A stretch of DNA of 64,000 bases. Origin: Schistocerca nitens. Lineage: Eukaryota; Arthropoda; Insecta; Orthoptera; Acrididae. A program made the translations under genes and the position numbers. The stretch covers positions 299,250,150 to 299,314,149 of the forward strand of contig NC_064619.1 of the NCBI RefSeq assembly GCF_023898315.1, in the 5' to 3' direction. Below, one piece after another: positions 55,730 through 64,000 of this stretch. Under the pieces are notes generated by a model. The model did no database searches. It was not told where the DNA came from and saw only the letters and a program-made list of their open reading frames with translations. Position 1 is the stretch's first letter. Every line of letters begins with the position of its first letter.

Positions 55730-56640
55730 TAATCAATGCAGTTCATCCAAAGCCTACTACAAAACACGTGGTTCTTTGTCACCCAGAATAACAAGAAAGC
55801 CTATGGAGAATCCGAAAGAACGCCCTTCCTCAAAGCAGCGTGCTGGCACCACTGGTGTATAATATCTACATCAGCGTCCAATCTGTTGGGACAAACTCAA
55901 AATATTTCATTAATGCCGACGACACATTAGTTGAAACCAAAGAGAGAGCGTTTGAGGAGGTAGAAACTAAACTGGCTGCAACTCTCGAAGATCTGGCAGA
56001 TACGACAGTAACCACCTAAAACCTAACCCATCCCAAACACAGGTCTGTGCGTTTCATTGAGAAGTCGACAAGCTGTGGGAACACTGGAACTAACTTGAAG
56101 GGGAACAGCGACTACGACACTGGGATAATACTACATACTACGGGGTAAAATTGGAGCGCACACTTACTTTTTAGAGCTCATTGCGAGAACATGAAGCTCA
56201 AAGCCGGCAGCCGAAGTCATACTATACGCAAGCTCACTTACAGGACGTTGGGGGGCTCGACTAAATGTTCTACGTACGTCTGTTATGCGTCTATGTTTCT
56301 CCACAGCAGAATATGCAGCAACAGTCTGGTTGAATTGCACGCGCATCAGGCACGTTGTCACCGTTCTTAACGGGACAGACCGTATTACGAATACAACTGT
56401 TTGCCTACGACCGACTCCAGTTGACACAAACTACCATCTTGTAGGTATAGCAGCCCGGGATATAAGAGAAGAACAGTCGCAGAGCTTGAGATAAAAAACA
56501 CAAATGATTCCCGGCATCCCTTGTTTGGAAGCGATGCGTCATGCTTTGGGATAAATTCAAGAAAAAGCTGTGTACGAAATAACTGAAGCAATTACGTCAT
56601 TATATTCGGCTTGCGAATGGAACTGTGGGGCAACTTGGAA
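55730..56640 (+). mobile_element. Non-LTR reverse transcriptase remnant, another family
   Basis: Plus-strand text in shifting frames: LVYNIYIS near 55850, then the catalytic block KYFINADDTLVETKERAFEE near 55905-55960, then WSAHLLFRAHCENMKLKAGS near 56150-56210 and a decayed aEYaatVW block near 56305. Stops and frameshifts throughout. Confidence 0.7.
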
Positions 56641-56778
56641 GTGAAAGTAATAGCCAGAACCTAAAGGAAGAGCCTATTGCCGATTTCTAGCTACTCTACC
56701 AGACGTGGAAGACTCTGAAAAGACTGCTAACTGGAGTGACGCGGTGAAAACGAAACTTGTAGTGGTGGAGGTGTGGAG

Positions 56779-57020
56779 AAATTGGTTGTTGGTTGTTTTG
56801 GGGAAGGAGACCAGACAGCGTGGTCATCGGTCTCATCCGATTAGGGAAGGATGGGGAAAGAAGTCGGCCGTGCCCTTTCAGAGGAACCATCCCGGCATTT
56901 GCCTGGAGTGATTTAGGGAAATCACGGAAAACCTAAATCAGGATGGCCGGACGCGGGATTGAATCGTCGTCGTCGCGAATGCGAGTCCAGTGTCTAACCA
57001 CTGCGCCACCTCGCTCGGTC
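56779..57020 (-). mobile_element. SINE-F, complete with target-site duplication
   Basis: In reverse: gaccgagcgaggtggcgcag (box A), gattcaatcccgcgtccggc (box B), ending in ccaacaaccaattt. Perfect 10-bp duplication aggtgtggag at 56769-56778 and 57021-57030. Confidence 0.9.
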
Positions 57021-57339
57021 AGGTGTGGAGTTCAAGACGCTGAACATCTCTTGTCTGCCCGTAGTTGCCTGAAGCCTGCACGCTGGAAGATCTGGTATTA
57101 GCAAATGTCCCAGCAATCAAGACTGCCGAATTCTGGGCCTCAAAATCAGTTTGACTTTTACAAAGTCTTGCGTATATATCTGTGCCTGTAAATATTCTTA
57201 ACTGTACTTTACCGTCCTGGATCCTAAAATAATAATCACAACAACTAAAAGAATTGTATAAATAGATTACACTCTACGTGTCCGATTTGCGTTTTGATAT
57301 ACTGGGTAATCTGAGTAAGAGTACGTCCTGCAGGGAACG

Positions 57340-57690
57340 CGATTCTACGTTTCTGCTCTGACCCCTCGGAGAGGCCGTTCTCGCATGTGGTCTTGCGTTG
57401 CGACGCGCGCGTTGTAGTCGTCCCGCAGGCCGTCTGCGATCCGCTTTAAAAAGAGGGCCTCTGATTGCTGACGTCAGCGCCGGCATCGCCCAATGGCGGG
57501 TCTGCAATCTGCATAATTACTGCTCGTAGCACGACGCGGCAGCACCGCGGGAGGGGCGGGCGGCAGCGGTCCGCGTTGGGAGGGAGGGGAGAGGGAGGAA
57601 GGGCGGGGGAGAGGGGAAGGGAGGCGCAGGGGAGGGGAGGGGAACGGGAGGAGGAAACCGGCCCGGCCGCGCGAGGGACGACTTTTTAAT
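57340..57690. promoter_or_regulatory. CpG-rich island with CRE and CCAAT box
   Basis: Palindromic cAMP-response-type element TGACGTCA at 57469-57476, CCAAT at 57490-57494 inside gcccaatggcgg, then ctgcataattactgctcg (homeodomain-like TAATTA) and about 190 bp of G-rich sequence. Spacing of a CRE 14 bp from a CCAAT box in a CpG-rich block is promoter-like. No TATA box, donor or coding exon is evident on either side; the open frames are low-complexity Arg/Gly/Glu text. Confidence 0.5.
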
Positions 57691-57720
57691 ACATCTTAAG
57701 ATAAAAGAGGAGCGGCGAGT

Positions 57721-58427
57721 TTTCCACTTTAAGATTTTGTCCGCCGGCTGTTCGTCGCAGTCCCTCTTCTCCGACTTCTCTCTCCCCTTCTCACTGCCGT
57801 CCCCTCCCTGCCGCCCATCCGCTCTTTTTTAATCCGTTGCGCCTTTATCCGTGTGGGAGAGCATTTAATGGATTGCTTAGGGTAAGGTAGAGTACGGACC
57901 ACCGTACCACGAGAACAGCATCCAAAGTTTACGGCAAGTGGGTAAGTATTCCACAAAATATGCCATCTGCATTGAAATTGCCGACAGTGTATGTGGTCAG
58001 AAGAATTTCGTTTCCAGCCAGTGTTTGAGGTGCAAGCCTCCGGTGAGACTGCTACATCGGATTTTCGTCGCGCTTCAGATTTCTCTCTCGGTAAAAAGAA
58101 GGGGGAAAAATGTGTTGTTAAACACTAGAGCTCTGTCACGTCACTGAATTCCCGAGATGCATCTTGGTATATGGCCTAAAGGGACTCCCGTATTTGCTTT
58201 GATACAAATTTGATTTGAAAAGAAAGTAGCGGATAAAGAAAACTGAGAAAGTGATACTTCAAATTCAATGCGCGCTCTCAGCTGGCAACAGTAACAAAGA
58301 TTCGTCGCACAAAACGTAAAGCGGAGGTCACAAGTGATAATGAGAACACGCTAGGATAATGCAGAATGGATGACAGATATATCATGCACTACGAAAAGAG
58401 GACAGTTTTGCTTCCGTTAACGGATCA
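57721..58427. other. No recognised gene or repeat
   Basis: A pyrimidine-rich stretch (57760-57830) follows the island, then AT-rich sequence. Confidence 0.5.
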
Positions 58428-58628
58428 AATGGTTCAAATGGCTCTGAGCACTATGGGACTTAACATCTGAGGTCATCAGTGCCCTAGACTTACAACTACT
58501 TAAACCTAACTAACCTAAGGACAACAAACATACACATCCATACCCGAGGCAGGATTCGAATCTGCTACCGTAGTAGTCGCGCGGTTCCGGACTGAAGCGC
58601 CTAGAACCGCTCGCCCACCGCGGCCGGC
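58428..58628 (-). mobile_element. SINE-B
   Basis: Reverse copy from aatggttcaaatggctctga to cccaccgcggccggc; box B ggattcgaatctgctac (one change). No clear target duplication. Confidence 0.9.
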
Positions 58629-58974
58629 ATTGAAAACGTCACAGTGTTGTTTTTATTCCGGCCTGGACATTCGTCACAAAACAACCAGTGTTCTTTAACG
58701 TGATTTGAAACAAAAGCATTGAAATAATCGAGGAAAAAACGGCATATTTGTCACGGAGAACAACTTAAGTCTTGGACTAAGGCTGTTCTGCTGGTAAACA
58801 CGAGTACGGTTACTGGAAATAATGTACAGAAGATGCGGACTATCGTCATTTTGGTATTAAACGATGCGAGCTTGGCATCTGAACATTATTGTACTCATAA
58901 CTCAGGACCATGAAAATGCGAACCCGAGCCGTTTTGCAGATTCACCATTTATGTTATCTGCCACCAAATATGGC

Positions 58975-59480
58975 AGGTGACACAAAAATTGATCTCTTTG
59001 CAGGTGACGCAAATGTTATAGTGAAACATGTGGAACATAATATAAATTATGAACCTAATAAGGTAGTAACAAACATAGGCACGTGGCTTTCAGAGAACAA
59101 ATCAACACTTGACTGTAACAAGACGCAATCCAGAGAGTTCCTTACAGAGAACTCTCGTAAAATGCAAATTTTATTGCGCCCAGGCGGTCTAATAGTCTGT
59201 GAAGCGACCATTTAAAATTATCAAGACTGAAGGCAGCTTGAGGGCTATGTTGGAAGTACCACATTCAAGGTCTTGTGTTGAAACTGAATTCTGCTATCTT
59301 CACTATAACGATGATGTCCACTGTGTCTGACACTGAAACAAGAAGGTCTGTTTATTTTGCTTGCTTTCGCTGTTATCTCGTACTGTGTTATATTCTTAGG
59401 CAACTCGGTGCACTCACGAATAATATTCTCAGCCCAGAAAATATCGGTCAGACTGATCTATGTTATTTCCCGAAATTCTT
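58975..59480 (+). mobile_element. Non-LTR reverse transcriptase fragment
   Basis: The frame 58910-59215 has KIDLFAGDANVIVKHVEHNI (usual lFADDtnvlik, with the first Asp of the pair changed to Gly), then IGTWLSENKSTLDCNKTQ. After a frameshift 59275-59484 gives LKLNSAIFTITMMSTVSDTE and RRSVYFACFRCYLVLCYILR, the C-terminal part. Inactive. Confidence 0.7.
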
Positions 59481-59839
59481 GTAGTCTGTTGTTTAGTGGT
59501 GTTTAGGAGCTCCACCTCCGCTTTCGCTGTCCGCATTATATTCCACCACGGGGTTTGGTGTTGATAATAGTAACTCATTCAGAAGAAACTTCAGAACTTG
59601 CTCAGTGGACACTAGACGGAAAAGACGATGTATAGGTGAATAACACTACCTTAAGCAGAGTACAGGAAGATGTGTACTATTCAGAAATTTTCATTGTCAA
59701 TAGGACTGAAAAAATTCAAATCCAAATCCAAGGTTTCTTTGTGACGCGCTCCTGTTCCGTGCAGATTTCATCGCAGTCATCAACACGTTTTCTCTGTTAT
59801 GTGCTATTTATTTTTCACGCGCTGTTTCTTCGTGCTTCT
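59481..59839. other. No clear feature before the next non-LTR fragment
   Basis: The frame beginning at 59636 becomes retrotransposon-like only near 59850. Confidence 0.4.
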
Positions 59840-61788
59840 TTAGAAATTCGAGCGTCTGTAAAAAGAGCGATGCGTGAAGGTTACACCAACTACCACCATC
59901 ATACTTTAGCTACAGATCTTGCCGAGAACCCAAGCAAATGTTCCTTCTACGTAAAATCGTTGAGTGGGTCCAAGGCTTCTATTCAGTCACTCGTAGAGCA
60001 GTCTGGGGAGGCAACAGAAGGCAGCAAACGAGAAGCTGAAGTTTTAAACCATTCACTCAAGAGGATCGTACAAATATACCGTCGTTTGACTACAGCACAC
60101 ATTCCTGCATGAAGAACAGAAATTGGCATCCGTGGCTTAGAGAAACAACTGAAATAGTTGAAAACAAATGACTCATCAGCTCCAGATGGAATCTCAGTTC
60201 GGTTTTACAGAGAGCACTTTATGGCATTAGTCCCTTATGTAGCCTGCATTTATCGCGAATCTTTCGACCAGTGAAAAGTCTCAAACGTATGGAAAAAAAA
60301 GCGCAGGTGGCTCTTGTACATAGGAACGGTAAAAGAACGGGCCCGCAAAATTACAGACCAATATCCTTAACATCGGTTTGGTGCAGAGTCCTTGAACATA
60401 TTCTTTATTCGAGTATAGTACATTTCCTTGAGACGGGAAAGTTTCTGTTCACAAATCAGCAAGGATTTAGAAAGCACCGCTCGTGCGAAACTCAGCTTGC
60501 CCTTTTCTTACACGATATCCTGCAAACAATGGATGAAGGGCACCTGGCGGTTTCCATATTCCAGGATTTCCGTAAAGCATCGGACACGGTGTCTCACTGC
60601 CCAATTTACAGGATTACCGAATAGGTTCCCAGGATTGTGAGTGGCTCGAAGACTTCTTGAGTAAGAGAACCCTGTATGTTGTCCTCGACGGCGAGTGTTC
60701 AGCAGAGACAAAGGTATCGTCAGGAGTGCCTGAGGGAAATGTGATAGGAGCACTGTGTTATTTTCCTTATACGTAAATGATTAGGCTGACAGAGTACGCA
60801 GCAGTCTGCGGCTGTTTGCTCATGATGCTGTGGTGTGCGAGAATGTGTCGTCGGTGAGTGACTGTAGGAGGATACAAGATGATTTAGACAAAATTTTTAG
60901 CTGGTGTGATGAATGGAAGGTATCTGTAAATATAGAAAAATGTAAGTTAATGGAGGGAGTAGGAAAAACAAGCCCATAATGTTCGAATACAGCATTAGTA
61001 GTGTTCTACTTGACACAGTCACGTCGATTGCATATCTAAGTCAAACGCTGCAAAGCAATATAAAGTGGAATGAGCATCTAACGAGTGTAGTGGCGAAGGC
61101 GGATAGCCTATTTCAGTATATTGGGAGAATTTTAGTAAACTGTGGTTCATCTGTAAAGGAGGCCGCATATAGGAGGCAAGTGAGATATATTCTTGAGCAC
61201 TGTTCGAAGGTTTAGTATCCGCGCCAGGTCGGATTAAAGGAAGACATCGAAGCAATTTGCTACCGCAAATATTACGGAGATGATACGGGAACTCAAAATG
61301 GTTCAAATGGCTCTGAGCACTATGGGACTTAACTTCTGAGGTCATCAGTCCCCTAGAACTTAGAACTACTTAAACCTAACTAACCTAAGGACACCACACA
61401 CATCCATGCCCGAGGCAGGATTCGAACCTGCAACCGCAGCGGTCTCGCGGTTCCAGACTGTAGCGCCTAGAAGCGCACGGCCACTCCGGCCGGCCTGCGG
61501 GAACTCAAAAGGGGAATTACTGGAGGGAATGCGACGTTCATTTCGACGAGCACTATTGAGAAAATTTATGAAACGGGCATTTGAGGCTCATTTCAGAACT
61601 ATTTTACGACCCCCAACGTAGATTTCGCGTTAATGATCACGAAGACGAGATCAATAAGATCAGAGGTTGTACGGAACCATATAAAAAGGTGTTTTTCCCT
61701 ACCTGTATTTGCGTGTGGGAGAGGAAAGGAAATGACTAATAGCGGTACAGTGTACTGCCACGCACCGTACGGTGATGCGGTGGTTTGC

Positions 61789-61790
<2 letters not shown>
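59840..61790 (+). mobile_element. Long non-LTR retrotransposon remnant (CR1/jockey-type), split by a SINE
   Basis: Order on the plus strand: linker with ENPSKCSFYVKSLSGSKASI near 59925-59985 and AEVLNHSLKRIVQ; RT start with GPQNYRPISLTSVWCRVLEH near 60345 and NQQGFRKHRSCETQLALFLH near 60455; FQDFRKASDTVSH near 60560 (usual FlDFrKAFDTVpH); VSSGVPEGNVIGALCYF near 60715; a decayed Asp-pair block near 60815; WCDEWKVSVNIEKC near 60905; IAYLSQTLQSNIKWNEHLTS near 61025; then, beyond the SINE, the C-terminal part to about 61735. At almost 2 kb it is the longest non-LTR copy here, but stops and frameshifts abound. Confidence 0.82.
61299..61497 (-). mobile_element. SINE-B, complete with target-site duplication
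   Basis: Reverse copy from tggttcaaatggctctgagc to the head ccactccggccggcct. Perfect 13-bp duplication cgggaactcaaaa at 61286-61298 and 61498-61510. Confidence 0.94.

Positions 61791-61842
<52 letters not shown>
61790..61842. repeat. (GT)n microsatellite
   Basis: About 26 GT units at the 3' end of the non-LTR element. Confidence 0.96.
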
Positions 61843-61845
<3 letters not shown>

Positions 61846-62219
61846 AGATTAGTTCTTCATTTATAGATTTCCCAGTCACTCGTCCCACGAAGAAGTACCG
61901 TTGTCTTGCATGGTCCAAGGGACCATGTTGGGAAAGGGAACAAGAAGGGAGAGGAATGAAAAAAAAAAAGTAAGTCCACTGCCCACTTTGAAAAGGGCAT
62001 GAACTTAAGTCCGATGGAAGGGAGAAGGGAGGAGGGGTAGGGACGTACACCCTCTCCTACATGCCATCCCGAGCTCCCTCCTCACTCCATTGCTTAAGAT
62101 TAATTTGAGGTTATGATATCGCGAAGGAACCTTGCACTTCTACGGTGACCAGAAGTCATGAACGGAAACTGCAAATCAAGCTAACGGTAGAAGCGGCTCT
62201 TACATAGGCAGGCGAGTAG
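61843..62219. other. No recognised gene or repeat
   Basis: A purine-rich stretch near 61925-61975; otherwise nothing. Confidence 0.5.
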
Positions 62220-62560
62220 TAATGCCGCCGGCAGGGTCGTACTGGTAGGGGCAGATTCCCCGTTAAGGTGAGGCGCCGTCGTCCGTGCAGCGTTCATTTA
62301 TCAAGCAAGCAGGCAGGCAGGCGCCAAGGGGCTGGGCAGAGCTGCGCCTGCGCAGAGCAGGAGTTGGCGTGCGCCGGGTGGAGGTGCGTGCAGCCCCTGA
62401 AAGCCGATTGCACGCGCCGTGGCCGCACAATGCGGGGACGCCGGCAGGGGAAGCAGAGCTCTGGAACATGGCCACCACAGCCGCGGCGCCAGCTGCCAAC
62501 TTCCCGCCGCTGAAAGCGCGGCCACACCCCGCCTCGCGTCGGCAAAAATTCCGAGGGAGG
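62220..62560. promoter_or_regulatory. CpG-rich island with an NRF1/EWG-like site
   Basis: Strong CpG enrichment; TGCGCCTGCGCA at 62343-62354 differs by one base from the palindromic NRF1 (insect EWG) site TGCGCATGCGCA. An ATG in good context (ggaacATGgcc, 62468) opens a 41-codon plus-strand frame starting MATTAAAPAANFPPLKARP that ends at a TAG near 62591 with no usable donor before it, so a first coding exon is not supported. Promoter activity is plausible. Confidence 0.45.
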
Positions 62561-62839
62561 CCGGCGGCTTATTTTTTTTATTTATTTATTTAGGGAGAAA
62601 ATGCAGCCTCGTGAGAGTCCGCGCCGCTGCTCTGTGCTGCTGAGGCTCTGGGGAGCTCTAGTGGCCTTTCCGTTGCATTCCAGCATCCTGGGCCGCGGAA
62701 AAAATTGCTCTTCGTATTTTTGACGTTTGAATACTAGGATGAAATACTAATGCACCGAATAACATCCGATAATGATGCAGTAATAACAGGAACCACGGGA
62801 CTTAATACGATCAAACGCACGTCTTCGCAGCCGAGGTCG

Positions 62840-63340
62840 CCACCTCAAGCCTACACAGGGGCGCTCGACTCGGTGAGGTAAGTCGGTTTGAATCCTGGTG
62901 GTGGAAAATTTACACTGCCAGTATTTAACCGGCGCGGAGAGGAGAGGTGGTTGCGTAATATTCCTGATCACCATTTCTTGTGCTAAAGTCATGGATTAAA
63001 TTCCGTACCTATACGCTGCGTCTAGCGATGTGAGGGTATGTGAGGCTGTTGGTGGTCGTCCGTTTGTTGAATGAGGCGGTCCTCTTGGTGCTCCTCGAAA
63101 GATGTACGTTGTGTGTGGAAACCGGATTTCACCCTCTCCCTTCCCTTTATCCATAACAACACGAAACCCAACACTGCTCCCTACAATCACTGGTCACAGT
63201 CATCCACACGACACGGATACACACTTCACAACGGGTCGAAGAAAGGGAACGGAAGACCACCTCCACTAGGACTTCGCCTACAATGGCGGAAGAGCATTCC
63301 TACGTCTGCCCTCCTACCCTCATTCCCTTAGCATGGAACC
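62840..63340 (+). mobile_element. SINE-J, a long tRNA-like or unclassified short repeat
   Basis: ctcgactcggtgaggtaagt and cggtttgaatcctggtggtg (box-B-like) start it; the body has gattaaattccgtacctata, cggatttcaccctctccctt, and the end aagaccacctccactaggac ttcgcct shares the 'aaccacctccactagg' block of SINE-A. Long for a SINE (about 500 bp). Ends are approximate. Confidence 0.6.
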
Positions 63341-63389
63341 ACCTTGACTTTAACTACTCTTTGAGCTGATACAATCCTCGTATTATTGT

Positions 63390-63838
63390 GTATTGGTCGG
63401 CAGTCTGCGATTCTTACCAGATAGAATTACTGGAGAAGATAGGGTAGATCCTAAGAGGGGCGGCACGACTCCTCAACGTTTAGTACAGTCAGCGCAAGAG
63501 CGTTACGGAGATGTTCAATAAACACCACTGGCATACGCTCCAAGAGAAGCGGTGCCCATTAAAATTTCGAGAAAGTACGTTGTAAGAAGAGTCAGGTAAC
63601 ATATTACTCCCTCCCACATACATCTTGCGAAATGATCACGGCGGGAAAATTTGAAATATTCGCGATGATACTGATGTTTACTGGCAGTCGGTCTTCCCGC
63701 GCACCGTTCACCGTGGAACAAGAAGAGCGAGGGATTGGGTAGCTGGAATTATAGTAGTACCAGAACCATCCCCCCCCCCCCCCCCCCCCAACACGACATG
63801 GTAGCTTGCGTATAATGGATGTAGGTGTAGAGTATGTA
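63390..63838 (+). mobile_element. Non-LTR retrotransposon 3' fragment (CR1/jockey-type)
   Basis: Plus text: cDSYQIELLEKIG near 63410, RILRGAARLLNV, two stops, SVTEMFNKHHWHTLQEKRCP near 63500-63555, LPPTYILRNDHGGKI near 63610 and a decayed VFPRTVHRG near 63690. A poly-C run (63771-63789) lies in the 3' end, and the tail gatgtaggtgtag resembles the 3' ends of this type. Confidence 0.75.
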
Positions 63839-64000
63839 ATGAGTAATTGATGCATTGATATGGGAATGCATTTGAGTGACAAAAAATCGAGTCATCTTTT
63901 TTATGGATAAGATAGTATGAAACCATGCCACTGACATGGTAAAGCCAGTAAGTCGCTAAATGAAAGTGTTTAGTTTCAGCAGCTCACCAAAGATGATATG

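Noticed and set aside
62468-62593. Short frame MATTAAAPAANFPP... as a first coding exon
   Set aside because: Good ATG context, but it ends in a low-complexity FFYLFI stretch and a stop before any splice donor.
2999-63340. True tRNA genes at the many box A/box B pairs
   Set aside because: Each lies in a repeated unit with a SINE body or target duplications, lacks a well-formed acceptor stem or CCA-compatible end, or recurs in several copies.

Overview
The window looks like repeat-rich, non-coding DNA from a very large arthropod nuclear genome. The dense tRNA-derived SINEs with the 'gagccatttgaaccattt' tail match what I recall of locust (orthopteran, Schistocerca-like) genomes; that species guess is inference. 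Nothing bacterial, plasmid-like, CRISPR-like or viral was found. Only one stretch looks like a host protein-coding exon, a 51-codon terminal coding exon on the minus strand at 43593-43748. Six GC/CpG-rich patches (4370-4600, 32760-33130, 34820-35110, 57340-57690 and 62220-62560 most clearly, 27330-27500 weakly) could be promoters; one has a TATA box behind a 20-bp tandem repeat.

Most recognisable sequence is transposable elements. DNA transposons: Tc1/mariner copies at 1-628, 5329-6736, 7782-8950, 9010-9990, 12420-13060, 14021-18038, 20412-21440, 22563-23982 (intact 340-aa transposase), 36637-37297, 41491-42575, 43950-45526 and 44363-45246; a Kolobok/Mutator-like element at 14188-15808 with a 356-codon open frame; a hAT-like element at 45792-48472; and a foldback element at 46977-47426. 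Non-LTR retrotransposon fragments of at least four types lie on both strands; all are decayed or 5'-truncated.

SINEs are called here by private letters. SINE-B (box A TGGCCGAGCGG, box B GGTTCGAATCC, tail gagccatttgaaccattt) is most frequent, with about 14 copies (6 plus, 8 minus), many with clear 10-15 bp target-site duplications (TSDs). SINE-A, C, D, E, F, G, H, I and J are further tRNA-headed or unassigned short repeats. One copy joins a SINE-A head to a SINE-B tail.

The strongest theme is nesting. A non-LTR element (2370-4180) carries a SINE-A, then a hybrid SINE that itself contains an opposite-orientation SINE-B. A Tc1 element (14021-18038) is split by a TTAA-flanked Kolobok-like element and by a non-LTR element. 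A mariner (43950-45526) is split by another Tc1/mariner element. A hAT-like element holds two SINE-Bs, a SINE-I and a foldback element. A SINE-D (35205-36553) is split by an unclassified 813-bp insertion and a SINE-B. These give a readable relative order of insertion.
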